Of a DNA stretch of 64,000 nt, positions 35,470-43,748 are shown piece by piece; the stretch's first letter is position 1, and each line of letters begins with the position of its first letter. Source of the stretch: an uncultured Clostridia bacterium (lineage in GTDB: Bacteria; Bacillota; Clostridia; UMGS1810); contig CAKSTL010000010.1 of assembly GCA_934500875.1 (NCBI GenBank), positions 1 through 64,000 on the forward strand. Reading direction: 5' to 3'. The position numbers were made by a program, and so were the translations under genes. The notes under the pieces are model-generated. The model ran no database searches, was not told where the DNA came from, and saw only the letters and a program-made list of their open reading frames with translations.

Positions 35470-35898
35470 ATGAACAAAGATGAAATTATGAAAATTCTTC
35501 CTCACCGAAACAGTATGCTTTTAATAGATGAGGCATATGTGGACGGCGATATTGCAAGAGGATTAAAAAAAATTACCGGTGACGAGTGGTTTCTGGACGG
35601 GCATTTTCCGAATTCGCCCGTTGTTCCGGGGGTTATACTGTGCGAAATTATGGCTCAGTCGGTCTGCGTGCTTATGGCAGATAGGATGAAAGAAAACACT
35701 CTTCCGTATTTTACCGGGCTTGACAAGGTTAAATTTAAAAGTATGGTAAAGCCGGGCGACACCTTTGAAACCGAGTGCAGAATAAAACGTGTGTGTCAGC
35801 CGTTCTATTTTGCCGAAGGGGTAGGAAAGGTGGACGGAAAAATTGCCGTAAAGGCAGAGTTTTCGTTTGCGGTAATAGAAAATAAAAAAGAGGTGTAA
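35470..35898 (+). CDS. fabZ: 3-hydroxyacyl-ACP dehydratase
   Basis: Hot-dog fold dehydratase of 142 residues. The start at 35470 is chosen because AAGGAG lies just upstream and the protein then begins MNKDEIMKILPHRNSMLLID, as in other FabZ. The catalytic His and Glu are in HFPNSPVVPGVILCE. It follows fabF with one base between them. In related operons accB lies between fabF and fabZ; here it is absent. Confidence 0.95.
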   Translation: MNKDEIMKILPHRNSMLLIDEAYVDGDIARGLKKITGDEWFLDGHFPNSPVVPGVILCEIMAQSVCVLMADRMKENTLPYFTGLDKVKFKSMVKPGDTFETECRIKRVCQPFYFAEGVGKVDGKIAVKAEFSFAVIENKKEV

Positions 35899-35903
35899 AT
35901 TTT

Positions 35904-36698
35904 ATGCTGGATAAAATTTTTTCCCGTGATAAGGCTTTGGAAAAAAAGGTCTGCAAAAAGTGCGGCGGAGAGTTTGAATATGCCGACGCCGAGAAAAATT
36001 ATATGATATGCCCTGGGTGCGATACGTATTTTCGTATGACCCCGAAGGAGCGTATTGCGCTTGTTTGCGACAGCTTTAAAGAAAAGGACAAAGACTTAAA
36101 AAGCAAGAATATTTTATCGTTCCCGGGATACGACGAAAAGCTTGACAGTGCATATAAAGCAAGCGGCTGCAATGATGCCGTGACATACGGAATTGCAGAA
36201 ACAAACGGCATAAAATATGTTATTTTTGTAATGAATTCCTATTTTATGATGGGCAGTATGGGAAGAGTTGTCGGCGAGAAAATTACACGTGCGTTTGAGC
36301 TTGCGGCAAGCAAAAATCTGCCTGTTGTAGGGTTTACAACGTCGGGCGGCGCACGTATGCAGGAGGGTATTTTTTCGCTTATGCAGATGGCGAAGGTAAG
36401 CGGTGCGGTAAAGCGCCACAAGGACAAAGGGCTTTTATATATAACCGTTCTTACCGACCCCACAACCGGCGGCGTTACGGCAAGCTTTGCAATGGAGGGC
36501 GATATAATTCTCGCCGAGCCTAAGGCGCTTATTGGATTTGCCGGCGCAAGGGTTATTGAGCAGACAACGGGCGAAAAGCTTCCCGAAGGCTTTCAGAGAG
36601 CGGAATTTTTGCTAAAACACGGTTTTGTTGACAAGATTGTGCCGAGGCAGAAGCTTAAAAATACGCTTGCAGATATTTTAACACTTCATAATTGTTAA
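35904..36698 (+). CDS. accD: Acetyl-CoA carboxylase carboxyltransferase beta subunit
   Basis: Transfers the carboxyl group from biotin to acetyl-CoA, with AccA. The 264-residue protein has the N-terminal zinc finger CKKCG...CPGC, then the crotonase-like core: FTTSGGARMQEG, LTDPTTGGVTASFAMEGDIILAEPKALIGFAGARVIEQT. It starts five bases after fabZ. accC, which normally precedes accD, is missing here. Confidence 0.95.
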   Translation: MLDKIFSRDKALEKKVCKKCGGEFEYADAEKNYMICPGCDTYFRMTPKERIALVCDSFKEKDKDLKSKNILSFPGYDEKLDSAYKASGCNDAVTYGIAETNGIKYVIFVMNSYFMMGSMGRVVGEKITRAFELAASKNLPVVGFTTSGGARMQEGIFSLMQMAKVSGAVKRHKDKGLLYITVLTDPTTGGVTASFAMEGDIILAEPKALIGFAGARVIEQTTGEKLPEGFQRAEFLLKHGFVDKIVPRQKLKNTLADILTLHNC

Positions 36699-36725
36699 AT
36701 TAAAATACCGGATGGGAGGCAAAAT

Positions 36726-37502
36726 ATGGACGCTTATCAGAGAGTTTTGAATGCACGTGACGGCAAAAGACCGTCCGGCGCATATTTTATTGACAGAATG
36801 ATAACAAAATTTACCGAGCTTCACGGCGACAGGCGTTTTGCGGACGATAGCGCAATTATCGGCGGTATCGGATATCTTAACGATATGCCGGTTACGGTTG
36901 TTGCAATGGAGAGGGGCGGCACAATAAAAGAGCGTATGGAAAGAAATTTCGGCTGTCCAAGCCCCGATGGCTACCGAAAGGCGCTTCGTCTTATGAAACA
37001 GGCGGAAAAATTTCAAAGACCTGTAATATGCATAATAAACAGCTCGGGCGCATACTGCGGAATAGGCGCAGAGGAGCGCGGACAGGGGCTTGCAATTGCA
37101 GAAAACCTTATGGAAATGATGACTCTTAAAACGCCTGTTGTTTCGGTTGTTACGGGCGAGGGCGGCAGCGGCGGTGCGCTTGCGCTTTCGGTTGCGGATT
37201 CAATATTTATGCTTGAAAACGCTGTTTATTCGGTAATATCGCCCGAGGGCTGCGCAAGCATTTTGTGGAAGGATTCTTCCAAGGCTGCCGACGCTGCCGA
37301 GGCGCTTAAGCTTACGGCGAAGGATTTGAAAAAGTACGGTATTGCGGACGAGGTAATAAGCGAAGAAAACCGTACAAACGAAGAAATATGCGACGAGCTG
37401 AAAATAAAGCTTGTAAACAAAATAAAAAAGCTTAAGAAAATAGACACCGGTTTTCTTTTGGAGCAAAGGTATGAAAAATACCGCAGTATAGGAAGAATGT
37501 AG
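36726..37502 (+). CDS. accA: Acetyl-CoA carboxylase carboxyltransferase alpha subunit
   Basis: Partner of AccD in the carboxyltransferase. 258 residues, shorter than the ~320 of proteobacterial AccA because the N-terminal extension is reduced, as in other Firmicutes. Typical segments are FTELHGDRRFADD, INSSGAYCGIGAEERGQG, VTGEGGSGGALAL and ISPEGCASILWKD. It is the last gene of the operon and is followed by a strong terminator. Confidence 0.95.
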   Translation: MDAYQRVLNARDGKRPSGAYFIDRMITKFTELHGDRRFADDSAIIGGIGYLNDMPVTVVAMERGGTIKERMERNFGCPSPDGYRKALRLMKQAEKFQRPVICIINSSGAYCGIGAEERGQGLAIAENLMEMMTLKTPVVSVVTGEGGSGGALALSVADSIFMLENAVYSVISPEGCASILWKDSSKAADAAEALKLTAKDLKKYGIADEVISEENRTNEEICDELKIKLVNKIKKLKKIDTGFLLEQRYEKYRSIGRM

Positions 37503-37503
37503 A

Positions 37504-37541
37504 AAAAAAGCAAGGTTTCTTTAAAGAAACTTTGCTTTTTT
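37504..37541 (+). terminator. Terminator of the fatty acid operon
   Basis: AAAGCAAGGTTTCTTT pairs with AAAGAAACTTTGCTTT and is followed by a T-run. Confidence 0.88.
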
Positions 37542-37574
37542 GTTATTATTGAAATTGTATTTCATATATTTATA

Positions 37575-37603
37575 TTGACAAACAGATTATACTATTGTAT
37601 AAT
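37575..37603 (+). promoter_or_regulatory. Consensus sigma-A promoter
   Basis: Perfect TTGACA (37575-37580), 17 bp, perfect TATAAT (37598-37603). It drives the TM2/DUF2752 pair and is among the strongest-looking promoters in the window. Confidence 0.85.
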
Positions 37604-37648
37604 TATGTCGTATAGTTGAAAAAATTGTATTTTTACGGAGGGGTAAAA

Positions 37649-37984
37649 ATGGATCAAGAAAAAATTGATATGTTTATTATGACAAACCAGAAGTATTTTC
37701 CGTCTGAAAAGATTATGTATCTTAAGGACAAATTAAGAACAATCGACGAGCAGAAGTTCTCGCTTCTTACAACAATTGAGCTTAAAGACCCGACAACTAT
37801 CTTGCTTGTGTCCATATTCCTTGGCGGACTCGGCATTGACAGATTTATGATAGGCGATACCGGTATGGGCATTTTAAAACTTTTAACTGCCGGCTGCTGC
37901 GGTATTCTTACCATTATCGACTGGTTCACAATTTCTAAAAAGGCAAAAGATTTAAACTTTAACAATGTTATGGCGCTCATCTGA
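37649..37984 (+). CDS. TM2 domain protein
   Basis: A 111-residue protein. The ATG at 37649 follows ACGGAGGGG. The N-terminal ~45 residues are soluble (MDQEKIDMFIMTNQKYFPSEKI). The TM2 domain follows, with two membrane helices joined by the conserved GGLGIDRFMIGDTGMGILKLLT loop and ending IDWFTI. TM2 proteins are widespread and of unknown function in bacteria. It overlaps the following DUF2752 gene by 20 bases; this pairing is common in Clostridia and suggests a joint membrane function. Confidence 0.88.
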   Translation: MDQEKIDMFIMTNQKYFPSEKIMYLKDKLRTIDEQKFSLLTTIELKDPTTILLVSIFLGGLGIDRFMIGDTGMGILKLLTAGCCGILTIIDWFTISKKAKDLNFNNVMALI

Positions 37985-38327
37985 GGCTGAAAAAATACTT
38001 AAACAAGACATTTTATGTTTTGTTGTGTTTGTTTTGTTTTTGCTTTTCGCCCGTTTCGGTTTTGTGTGCCCGGTTTTATATTTTTTCGGCATACCGTGTC
38101 CTGCGTGCGGAATGACAAGGGCGCTTGCAAGCCTTGCAAGGCTTGATTTTGCGCAGTATTTTAAATATAACGCTTTTGCTCTTCCGATGCTTTTGTGCGT
38201 CGTATCGGAGCTTCATAAGGGTTTGTTTAAAAAACATAAAAAAACAGTTGATATTGCGGTCTGCGCTGTTGCGCTTTTAAATTTCGGCTACTATATCACA
38301 AGATTGATAAATAAAGCCCTTCTTTGA
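37965..38327 (+). CDS. DUF2752 membrane protein
   Basis: A 120-residue protein with two or three hydrophobic helices and the DUF2752 signature CPACGMTRALASLARLDF (CPxCGxTR). Its function is unknown. The start is inside the TM2 gene (20-base overlap), without a strong ribosome binding site, so translation is probably coupled to TM2. Confidence 0.85.
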   Translation: MLWRSSEAEKILKQDILCFVVFVLFLLFARFGFVCPVLYFFGIPCPACGMTRALASLARLDFAQYFKYNAFALPMLLCVVSELHKGLFKKHKKTVDIAVCAVALLNFGYYITRLINKALL

Positions 38328-38346
38328 ACAAAAGAAGGGTTTTTGC
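38315..38346 (+). terminator. Intrinsic terminator
   Basis: CCCTTCTTT / AAAGAAGGG around a five-base loop, followed by TTTTTG. The left arm overlaps the last codons of the DUF2752 gene. Confidence 0.8.
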
Positions 38347-38447
38347 TTTAAACAAGGAAACAATATTAAATTTAAGAATTAAAACCGTTTGATTAATTTA
38401 TACTGTTTTTATGATAACTTTTGATAAATTAAAGGAGAGGTTTTAAA

Positions 38448-39611
38448 ATGAAATTTGATTTTACCTATTACAATCCAACAAAGATTTATTTCGGCAAAAA
38501 TGCGCTTGAAAATCTGGGCGGCGAGCTTAAAAACTACGGAGAAAACATTCTTCTTATGTACGGAAAAGGCTCAGCTAAAAAGAGCGGTTTGTATGACAAG
38601 GTTTTGAGTATTTTAAAAGCGGAAGGAAAAAAGGTTTTTGAGCTTTCGGGCATAAAGTCAAATCCTTCGTACAGTCAGCTTAAAGAGGGAGCACATATTG
38701 TAAAAGAAAACAATGTTGATTTAATTCTTGCTCTCGGCGGCGGCTCGGTTATCGACTGCGCAAAAGGCATTTCGGTATCGGCATACTGCGACGGTGATGC
38801 GTGGGAAAAATACTGGGTTAACTTTGAAGATGTCAACAATAAAATCGTTCCCGTTGCGTCAATTCTTACAATGGCGGGTACGGGTTCTGAAATGAACGGC
38901 GGTTCGGTTATCACAAACGAAGAAAAAATGCTTAAAAACGGTAGGGTATTTCCGGCAAACGTTAATCCCAAGTTTTCAATTCTTAACCCCGAATATACCT
39001 TCACCGTGCCGCAATATCAAATGGCAAGCGGAATTTTTGATACAATGTCGCACCTTTGCGAGCAGTATTTTTCGGGTGACGACGACAATACAACCGATTA
39101 TATCATAGAAGGCGTTATGCGCTCGCTTATAAAAAGCGCTGCCGACGCTATGAAGGACAGCGAAAATTACGAGGCAAGAAGCAATATTATGTGGTGCGCA
39201 ACAATCGGTCTTAACACCGTTACCGGGCTTTCAAAGGAGCAGGACTGGGAGGTTCATATGATTGAACATCAAATCGGCGCATATACCGACTGTGCCCACG
39301 GCGCCGGTCTTGCAGTTATTTCGCCCGCTTATTACAGACATATCGCAAAATACGGAACGGATAAATTTGTGCGCTTTGCAAAGAATGTCTGGGGCATAGA
39401 TATCGGCAATGCGGGTAAGGGCGCTTATGCCGAGGCAGGCATTGCGGCACTTGAAGATTTTATTCATCTTTTAAAGCTTCCGACAACATTAAGGGAGCTT
39501 GGCGCAACGGAGGATATGCTTCCTAAAATAGCAAATTCAACCGTTCTCGGCGGCGGTTATAAAAAGATGGACGAAAACGATATTTACAACGTCTTGAAAA
39601 AATGCTTTTGA
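38448..39611 (+). CDS. Iron-containing alcohol dehydrogenase
   Basis: A 387-residue group III alcohol dehydrogenase, close to the butanol dehydrogenase/YqhD type. It has FGKNALENLGGELKNYG, the NAD(P)-binding GGGSVIDCAKGI, MAGTGSEMN, and metal ligands in DTMSHLCEQYF and DCAHGAGLAV. It probably reduces aldehydes to alcohols with NADPH during fermentation; the physiological aldehyde is unknown. GGAGAGG precedes the ATG. It stands alone, and its terminator downstream has been split by the second MITE copy. Confidence 0.92.
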   Translation: MKFDFTYYNPTKIYFGKNALENLGGELKNYGENILLMYGKGSAKKSGLYDKVLSILKAEGKKVFELSGIKSNPSYSQLKEGAHIVKENNVDLILALGGGSVIDCAKGISVSAYCDGDAWEKYWVNFEDVNNKIVPVASILTMAGTGSEMNGGSVITNEEKMLKNGRVFPANVNPKFSILNPEYTFTVPQYQMASGIFDTMSHLCEQYFSGDDDNTTDYIIEGVMRSLIKSAADAMKDSENYEARSNIMWCATIGLNTVTGLSKEQDWEVHMIEHQIGAYTDCAHGAGLAVISPAYYRHIAKYGTDKFVRFAKNVWGIDIGNAGKGAYAEAGIAALEDFIHLLKLPTTLRELGATEDMLPKIANSTVLGGGYKKMDENDIYNVLKKCF

Positions 39612-39626
39612 ATAAAAGAAAGAAAA

Positions 39627-39934
39627 AACACACTTTCACTAAAGCCGCTCTCCGATAAGAAAGCATTGCCTTAAAAACATATTTTTTGCGCCTTTCTGCG
39701 TTAAAAAAACTCGCAATCCGTCAGGATTACTCGCTTTTTTGCCTTGAAATTCATCAAAAAATCTTGCTTTTAAGGTGCAAAGCAGTTTTGAATATTGGAT
39801 TTTACAATTCAGACAAGAAATAAAACCTGCCATTATGCTTATCGCATATGGCAGGTTTTTGACGTAGTATGAATTTAAAATGCGGCTTCAAAACCAATGC
39901 TTTCTTATCGGGGAGCTGCCAAAGTGTGTTTTTT
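39627..39934. mobile_element. MITE-like element copy 2, inside a terminator
   Basis: A 276-bp element (39644-39919) in opposite orientation to the copy at 4.2 kb and nearly identical along its whole length. Inner inverted repeats CGATAAGAAAGCATTG lie at 39653-39668 and, reversed, at 39895-39910. TAAA (39640-39643) and CAAA (39920-39923) flank it; TAAA is the reverse complement of the TTTA target of copy 1. Further out, AACACACTTT (39627-39636) and AAAGTGTGTTTTTT (39921-39934) are the halves of an intrinsic terminator that would have followed the alcohol dehydrogenase gene. Together with the region to 39986 it explains the long gap before proS. Confidence 0.8.
39825..39856. repeat. Central hairpin of MITE copy 2 (flipped)
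   Basis: Arms ACCTGCCAT and ATGGCAGGT enclose 14 bases. Although the element is reversed relative to copy 1, this 14-base core reads the same way on the plus strand in both (TATGCTTAYCGCAT). It is therefore inverted relative to the rest of the element. Confidence 0.85.
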
Positions 39935-39986
39935 ATGCAAAAAACGCCATTTAAACGTGAAAAATTAAAAAATTACCAAAAAAGTG

Positions 39987-40015
39987 TTGCAAGTTTTGCG
40001 CAAATAGATTATACT
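39987..40015 (+). promoter_or_regulatory. Promoter of proS
   Basis: TTGCAA (39987-39992), 17 bp, TATACT (40010-40015), 42 bp before the proS start. No T-box leader is visible in the short gap. Confidence 0.7.
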
Positions 40016-40056
40016 ATAAGAATGATACAATAGGGATAGAAAGGTTTGAAATAAAA

Positions 40057-41754
40057 ATGAGATTATCTAAGTATTTGCTCCCGACATTAAGAGAGGTGCC
40101 TGCCGAGGCGGAAATCGTAAGCCATCAGCTTATGCTCAGGGCAGGACTTATGCGCAAGCTTGCTTCGGGAGTGTATTCTTATCTTCCTATGGGGCTTAAA
40201 ACTCTTCGTAAGGTTGAAAACATAATAAGAGAGGAAATGAACAGAGAGGACGCAATAGAACTTATTATGTCGGCTCTTCTTCCTGCCGAAAGCTATATGG
40301 CGTCGGGAAGATGGGAGGTTTTCGGCTCGGAAATGTTTCGTTTGAAAGACCGTTCCAACCGTGATTTCTGCTTAGGACCGACCCACGAAGAAATTTTTAC
40401 CGAAACGGTTAAGAATACGGTAAAATCGTACAAGCAGCTTCCTATGACGATTTATCAGATTCAAACAAAATACCGTGACGAGCGCCGTCCGAGATTCGGC
40501 GTTATAAGAAGCAGAGAATTTATAATGAAGGACGCTTACAGTTTTGATAAGGACGAAGCGGGTCTTGATATTTCGTATAAAAAAATGTATTCGGCATATA
40601 ACAAGGCATTCAAAAGAATGGGTCTTGATTTTATAATCGTTGACGCAGATTCCGGTGCAATGGGCGGCAGCGGCTCGCAGGAATTTATGGTTAAGTCGGA
40701 TATCGGCGAAGATACAATCGCATATTGCGAAAAATGCGGCTACAGTGCAAATTCGGAAAAAGCGGTTTGTATTCCCGACCCTGCAAAAGAGGAGGAAATG
40801 CGTGAGGTTGAAAAAATCCACACTCCGCACGCCGGCACAATAGACGAGCTTGTAAAAGGTCTTAATCAGACTGCCGATAACTTTGCAAAAACGCTTATTT
40901 ACAAGGCGGACGACAAGTTTGTGGCAGTTATGGTAAGAGGCGACAGGGATGTTAACGAAACCAAGCTTGCAAACCATTTAAAAGCGCTTTCGCTTGAGCT
41001 TGCGGCGCCTGCGGACGTTATGGAAATCACGCACGCAAACATTGGCTTTGCAGGACCGATAAATCTCGGCATTGAGGTTATTGCCGACAATGAAATTATG
41101 AATATGAAAAACTTTTTGGTGGGCGCAAACGAATCGGATTACCACTTTATAAACGTTAACGTGGGACGTGATTTCACACCTGATTTTGTAGGCGATTTCA
41201 GAACTGTTGTCGAGGGCGATACCTGCCCGAAATGCGGCGGAAAAATGAAAATCTGTCAGGGCATTGAGGTTGGACACATATTTAAACTCGGAACAAAGTA
41301 TACCAAGGCTCTTGACTGCACCTTCCTTGATGAGGACGGAAAGCCGAAGGTGCCGATTATGGGTTGCTACGGCATAGGTGTAAATCGCTGCGTTGCGGCA
41401 ATTATTGAACAGCACAGCGACGAAAAGGGCATTATCTGGCCTATGAGCGTTGCACCGTTTGAGGTAATTCTGGTTGTTCCGAATATGAAAAGCGAGGAAC
41501 AGGTAAAGGGCGGCGACAAGCTTTACGAAATGCTTAAAAATGAAGGCATCGACGTGCTTTACGACGACAGAAACGAGCGTGCCGGGGTTAAATTCAACGA
41601 CGCAGACCTTGTGGGTATTCCGATAAGAATTACCGTCGGCAAAAAGTATAGCGAAGGAATTGTTGAATTTAAAGAAAGAAAATCCGATACGGTTTTGGAG
41701 CTTTCTGTTGAAGAGGCAATTAAAAAAGCGAAAGAAATTATAGCTCAAAAATAA
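40057..41754 (+). CDS. proS: Prolyl-tRNA synthetase
   Basis: Charges tRNA-Pro. The 565-residue class II synthetase is of the bacterial type: N-terminal LRAGLMRKLASGVYSYLPMG, motif 2 IQTKYRDERRPRFGVIRSREFIMKDAYSFD, an editing insertion domain in the middle (about 225-380, including KTLIYKADDKFVAVMVRGDRDVNETKL), motif 3 GCYGIGVNRCVAAI and a C-terminal anticodon-binding domain (DDRNERAGVKFNDADLVGIPIRITVG). It is the first of a translation/envelope cluster proS-gltX-lspA-rluD. Confidence 0.97.
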   Translation: MRLSKYLLPTLREVPAEAEIVSHQLMLRAGLMRKLASGVYSYLPMGLKTLRKVENIIREEMNREDAIELIMSALLPAESYMASGRWEVFGSEMFRLKDRSNRDFCLGPTHEEIFTETVKNTVKSYKQLPMTIYQIQTKYRDERRPRFGVIRSREFIMKDAYSFDKDEAGLDISYKKMYSAYNKAFKRMGLDFIIVDADSGAMGGSGSQEFMVKSDIGEDTIAYCEKCGYSANSEKAVCIPDPAKEEEMREVEKIHTPHAGTIDELVKGLNQTADNFAKTLIYKADDKFVAVMVRGDRDVNETKLANHLKALSLELAAPADVMEITHANIGFAGPINLGIEVIADNEIMNMKNFLVGANESDYHFINVNVGRDFTPDFVGDFRTVVEGDTCPKCGGKMKICQGIEVGHIFKLGTKYTKALDCTFLDEDGKPKVPIMGCYGIGVNRCVAAIIEQHSDEKGIIWPMSVAPFEVILVVPNMKSEEQVKGGDKLYEMLKNEGIDVLYDDRNERAGVKFNDADLVGIPIRITVGKKYSEGIVEFKERKSDTVLELSVEEAIKKAKEIIAQK

Positions 41755-41771
41755 TGAAGGGAAAGATATAA

Positions 41772-43217
41772 ATGTCAAAGGTCAGAACACGATTTGCACC
41801 CAGCCCCACGGGTTATATGCATATCGGAAATTTAAGAACAGCGCTGTATGCCTACCTTTTAACAAAGCATATGGGCGGCGACTATATTTTGAGAATTGAG
41901 GATACCGACCAGGAAAGATATGTTGACGGTGCGGTTGATTTGATTTACAGAACGCTTAAGGAAACGGGAATTAAGCACGACGAAGGTCCTGATGTGGGCG
42001 GTGAATACGGTCCGTATATTCAGAGCGAGAGAAGAAACATATACAAAGAGTATGCCCAAAAGCTTGTTGAGCTTGGCGGCGCATACTATTGCTTCTGCGA
42101 CAAAGAACGTCTTGACAAGCTTAAAGAGGCGCAGCTTGCACACAAAATGACGCCGAAATACGACGGCTGCTGCAGAGGTCTTTCAAAAGGGGAAATCGAA
42201 GAAAAGCTTAAAGCGGGCGTTCCTTACGTTATAAGACAAAAAATCGACCCGCACGGCACAACAACCTTTGAGGACGCAGTTTTCGGAAAAATCACGGTTG
42301 AAAATTCCACGCTTGACGATAACGTTCTTTTAAAATCGGACGGACTGCCGACATACAACTTTGCAAATGTTGTGGACGACCATTTAATGCATATTACGCA
42401 CGTTATAAGAGGAAACGAATACCTTTCCAGCACGCCGAAATACAATCTTTTGTATAAGGCCTTCGGATGGGAAATTCCGACATATATTCACGTTTCGCCC
42501 ATTATCAAAGAGTCGGGCAAAAAGCTTTCAAAGCGTGAGGGCGATGCGTCGTATGAAGATTTTATAAATAAAGGATATCTAAAGGACGCTATCATAAACT
42601 ACATTGCGCTTCTGGGCTGGAGCCCCGGCGGAGATAAAGAAATCTTTACAATGGACGAGCTTATCGAAAATTTCAGTATTGAAGGAATAAGCAAATCTCC
42701 GGCTGTTTTTGACGAGAAAAAATTAAGCTGGCTTAACGGCGAATATATAAGAAAAATGACGGTTGACGAGTTTAAGGAAAAGGCAAATCCGTATTTTGAC
42801 AAGGCGGTTAAAACAGATGTTGACAAAGACGAGCTTGCACGTCTTTTGCACGACAGGTGCGAAAAGTTTTCGGATATACCCGAGCAGATTGATTTTATAG
42901 ACGCTCTGCCCGAGTATGACATTTCGCTCTATACCCATAAAAAGATGAAAACAAATCCCGAAAATTCGCTTGAAAGCCTTAAAAATTCGCTTCCCGTTAT
43001 CGAGGGTATTTCGGATTGGACGGAAGAAAACATTCACAATGCGCTCTTTGAGCTTATTGAAAAGCTCGGCGTTAAAAACGGAATAATTCTTTGGCCCTTG
43101 CGTGTTGCGCTCAGCGGAAAGGCATTTACGCCCGGCGGAGCTATCGAGCTTGGATATATTCTCGGAAAAGACGAGTCTGTAAAAAGAATTAAAAAGGGAA
43201 TTGAAAAATTAAGCTGA
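41772..43217 (+). CDS. gltX: Glutamyl-tRNA synthetase
   Basis: Class I synthetase of 481 residues charging tRNA-Glu, and in most Clostridia also tRNA-Gln ahead of amidation. The HIGH motif is in PSPTGYMHIGNLRTALYAYL and the KMSKS-type motif in GKKLSKREG. The C-terminal anticodon-binding region starts about residue 330. It lies 17 bases after proS and is probably co-transcribed. Confidence 0.96.
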   Translation: MSKVRTRFAPSPTGYMHIGNLRTALYAYLLTKHMGGDYILRIEDTDQERYVDGAVDLIYRTLKETGIKHDEGPDVGGEYGPYIQSERRNIYKEYAQKLVELGGAYYCFCDKERLDKLKEAQLAHKMTPKYDGCCRGLSKGEIEEKLKAGVPYVIRQKIDPHGTTTFEDAVFGKITVENSTLDDNVLLKSDGLPTYNFANVVDDHLMHITHVIRGNEYLSSTPKYNLLYKAFGWEIPTYIHVSPIIKESGKKLSKREGDASYEDFINKGYLKDAIINYIALLGWSPGGDKEIFTMDELIENFSIEGISKSPAVFDEKKLSWLNGEYIRKMTVDEFKEKANPYFDKAVKTDVDKDELARLLHDRCEKFSDIPEQIDFIDALPEYDISLYTHKKMKTNPENSLESLKNSLPVIEGISDWTEENIHNALFELIEKLGVKNGIILWPLRVALSGKAFTPGGAIELGYILGKDESVKRIKKGIEKLS

Positions 43218-43259
43218 GGCAAAAATCTTTTGCCTTTATGCTTTTAAGGAGGCGGTTAT

Positions 43260-43748
43260 GTGCTTTATGTAATGCTGTCTGTCGCACTTGTTATAATCGA
43301 CCAGATTACAAAATTTATGACGGTAAAAAACATTCCGTTTGAAGAAAGCATAACTGTTATAAACGGTATTTTGTCGCTTACCTATATAAAAAACACCGGT
43401 GCGGCGTGGGGAATTTTTTCGGGAGCGAGATATTTTTTCATAATCTTTACCGCCGCCGTGCTTATTGCGCTTACGGTTGTGATAATTAAAAAGCGGACTG
43501 CAAGTAAAATTTTTAATTTGTCAATATCGCTTGTTTATGCCGGCGCAACGGGAAATTTTCTTGACAGAATTTTTCGTGGCGGAAGTGTTGTGGATATGAT
43601 TAAGCTTGATTTTATAAATTATCCCGTCTTTAATTTTGCCGATTGCTGCGTGGTTACAGGCGCTGTGCTTTTGTGCGTTTACATTGTTTTTTATTATGAC
43701 GCCGACAAAAAAAGCAGAACAAATTCCAAGGAGAGGGATAATGGATAA
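43260..43748 (+). CDS. lspA: Lipoprotein signal peptidase
   Basis: Membrane aspartyl protease that removes signal peptides from prolipoproteins such as the one encoded at 46479. The 162-residue protein has four hydrophobic helices. The two catalytic Asp residues lie in GNFLDRIFRGGSVVD and FNFADCCVV. The start is a GTG at 43260 with AGGAGG at the right distance. The ATG two bases earlier is out of frame and hits a stop after four codons. It overlaps rluD by eight bases. Confidence 0.94.
   Translation: MLYVMLSVALVIIDQITKFMTVKNIPFEESITVINGILSLTYIKNTGAAWGIFSGARYFFIIFTAAVLIALTVVIIKKRTASKIFNLSISLVYAGATGNFLDRIFRGGSVVDMIKLDFINYPVFNFADCCVVTGAVLLCVYIVFYYDADKKSRTNSKERDNG

Noticed and set aside
39612..40056. 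Small RNA gene in the long gap before proS
   Set aside because: The structure is explained by the second copy of the inverted-repeat element, which also occurs at 4.2 kb between unrelated genes.
40978..41778. Antisense open frame of 266 codons
   Set aside because: Fully covered by proS on the plus strand; no ribosome binding site or recognisable sequence.
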